Below are positions 5,273-6,543 of a stretch of DNA of 6,543 bases, piece after piece (position 1 is the first letter of the stretch; each line of letters starts with the position of its first letter). Source of the DNA: an uncultured Prevotella sp. (GTDB lineage Bacteria; Bacteroidota; Bacteroidia; Bacteroidales; Bacteroidaceae); assembly GCA_905211345.1 (NCBI GenBank), contig CAJMAO010000083.1:1-6543 (forward strand), in the 5' to 3' direction. Below the pieces are notes generated by a model. It was not told where the DNA came from. It saw only the letters and a program-made list of their open reading frames with translations, and ran no database searches. Both the position numbers and the translations under genes were made by a program.

Positions 5273-6524
5273 ATGATGAAAATGAAGATAAAACAAGGTT
5301 TGGCCGACGTGTGCGGCGTGTGGGCCACCGAGATGCGCAACACTTTCAGGGACGAAGGCGTGCTCATCTTCTTCATTCTTGTGCCTTTGTTTTACCCGTT
5401 GCTTTATTCGTGGATATACACCAATGAGGTGGTGCGCGAGGTTCCAGTGGCCGTTGTCGACATGTCGCACAGTGACATGAGCCGCAGTTTCATCCGCCAG
5501 TTCGACGCTTCGCCAGATGTCAGCGTGGCGTTGTACTGTAACAACCTTGACGAAGCCAAGGACGCGATAGGGCGGCAGCAGGCTTTCGGGGTGCTGTATT
5601 TCCCCACCGACTTCCAAAACCGCGTGGTGCGCATGGAGCAAAGCCGTGTGAGCGTGTTCTGCGACATGAGCTTCATGCTTTACTATAAGGCCATATTCCA
5701 GACCGCTACGGCCGTGGCGGGCGAGATGAATGCCGGCATACAGGTTGAAAGGGCGGGCAACTGGACCGACCGCGAGGACGAGATTACCACCAAGCCGCTC
5801 GACTTTGACGAGGTGCAGATATTCAATTCAACTGGCGGTTACGGTAATTTTATCATACCGGGCGTGCTGATGCTTATCATACAACAGACGCTTCTGCTCG
5901 GCGTAGGTCTTTCTATGGGTACGGCGAGAGAGCGTTTGCGCAGGCTGGTCAAGGGCTGTGGGTGCGGCGGCATCAGCCGCAGCCGCTTCCGGCACGGTTC
6001 AGCCAGTAGGCGACCTTCCCGCAGGCATCCCGATGCATGCCGGAGTGCTGGGGCGCGCACTGTGTTATTTCATGATTTACGCCGTGGTGACGGCCTACAT
6101 CACGCTCGTCGTGCCGCGCATGTTCGGTTTCACGTCGCTGTTGCGGCCCGTCGACACGCTGCAGTTCATGCTTCCTTTCGTGCTGGCGTGCATATTTTTC
6201 TCTATGGCCATGTCGTGTTTCATCCGTTACAGGGAGAATATAATCCTCGTAGTGGTGTTCACTTCGGTGCCGTTCCTGTTCATGTCGGGCGTGTCTTGGC
6301 CGCAGAGCGCAATACCCGAGGCGTGGCAATGGTTTGCCTCGCTGTTCCCTTCGACGTTTGGCATACGCGGTTTTGTGCGCATGAATACGATGGGCGCGCT
6401 CCTTGCCGATGTCAGGACGGAATACGTAGCCCTGTGGATACAAGCGTTTGCGTATTTCGTTGCCACGTGCCTGCTTTACCGCTGGCGGCGGAATATGTTG
6501 TATAGCGGCCTGAAGCGGGAATGA
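5273..6524 (+). pseudogene. ABC-2 type transporter permease, second of a pair, frameshifted
   Basis: This is a paralogue of the preceding permease, starting at ATG 5273 (ATG 5276 is equally possible). Residues about 29-50 are helix 1, followed by a periplasmic domain opening with the signature VPVAVVDMSHSDMSR. Helix 2 begins at GNFIIPGVLMLIIQQTLL (about residue 191) and ends in the conserved GTARER (216-221). After this, the frame from 5273 turns into Arg/His/Ser-rich sequence with no helices and stops at 6505. The expected helices appear one base forward: GRALCYFMIYAVVTAYI, FVLACIFFSMAMSCF, then VVFTSVPFLFMSGVSWPQ and a C-terminal helix, ending at TGA 6522-6524. A single extra base, or two missing, between about 5936 and 6040 explains this; corrected length would be about 416 residues. 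The Ala-rich linker there seems longer than in homologues I remember. As written, the product would lack its last four helices. Sequencing error is as likely as true inactivation. Confidence 0.9.
5936..6040 (+). other. frameshift zone in the second permease
   Basis: Upstream of 5936 the frame of codons starting at 5273 encodes normal permease sequence through GTARER (codons 5918-5935). Downstream of about 6040 only the frame one base later does. Between them neither + frame gives recognisable permease sequence, and the third is closed by TAG at 6007-6009. The stretch is G+C-rich with short GCC/GCA/GCG runs, giving VGAAASAAAASGT in the shifted frame. There is no A or T homopolymer, no slippery heptamer and no stop codon positioned for programmed +1 shifting. 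The GTG at 5958 has no ribosome binding site and is unlikely to start a separate protein. Confidence 0.8.
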
Positions 6525-6530
6525 TTTTGA

Positions 6531-6543
6531 ATGGATACAAAAA
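6531..6543 (+). CDS. possible start of the next gene, truncated by the window
   Basis: ATG at 6531 begins MDTK and runs off the window, six bases after the second permease's corrected stop codon. The short gap fits continuation of the operon, and a missing ATP-binding subunit could be encoded here. There is no clear ribosome binding site (ATTTTGA precedes it), and four codons cannot identify a gene. Confidence 0.25.

Noticed and set aside
5936..6040. Programmed +1 ribosomal frameshifting
   Set aside because: There is no in-frame stop with a preceding slippery codon as in prfB, and no homopolymer or heptamer slip site.
5958..6524. A separate 188-residue gene starting at GTG 5958
   Set aside because: It has no ribosome binding site and is plainly the C-terminal half of the ABC-2 permease starting at 5273.

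Overview
The window looks like chromosomal DNA of a member of the Bacteroidota, most likely Bacteroidales and perhaps a G+C-rich Prevotella-like lineage. The evidence is promoter-like boxes of the TAnnTTTG type, A-rich leaders ahead of start codons, a coiled-coil membrane protein of a type I recall only from Bacteroidales, and the gene order TolC, HlyD, ABC-2 permease, ABC-2 permease. All the clear genes lie on the + strand. Isoleucine is written mostly as ATA in the first gene (15 of 20 codons counted by hand), which is unusual for such G+C-rich coding DNA.

Positions 1-605 hold no convincing gene. They contain structure instead: a minus-strand promoter-like sequence (148-178), four tandem imperfect palindromes with an exact 22-bp period (220-307), a 12-bp perfect inverted repeat whose arms (43-54 and 360-371) enclose both, a promoter-like box at 447-454 directly before a terminator-like hairpin (466-491), and a second promoter-like box (539-546) that probably drives the first gene. 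The far left edge may carry the last codons of an upstream + gene or the start of a leftward gene; neither is secure.

Positions 606-1478 encode an uncharacterised inner-membrane-anchored protein: one N-terminal membrane helix, a long coiled coil and a beta-rich C-terminal domain that should lie in the periplasm.

Positions 1533-6524 look like one export operon with short gaps (45, 16 and 25 bases): a TolC-type outer-membrane channel, an HlyD/YbhG-type periplasmic adaptor, and two ABC-2 type inner-membrane permeases. Together they could form a tripartite pump spanning both membranes. No ATP-binding subunit is encoded between the genes; it would have to lie downstream or elsewhere, or be absent. 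The substrate cannot be told from sequence. The second permease carries a +1 frameshift between about 5936 and 6040: the N-terminal half and the C-terminal membrane helices are in different frames. This is either a sequencing/assembly error or a true lesion. A new ORF may start at 6531 and run off the window.

The most interesting signal is the 22-bp palindrome array, where paired positions in the hairpin arms change together between units. I found no complete novel multi-gene system.
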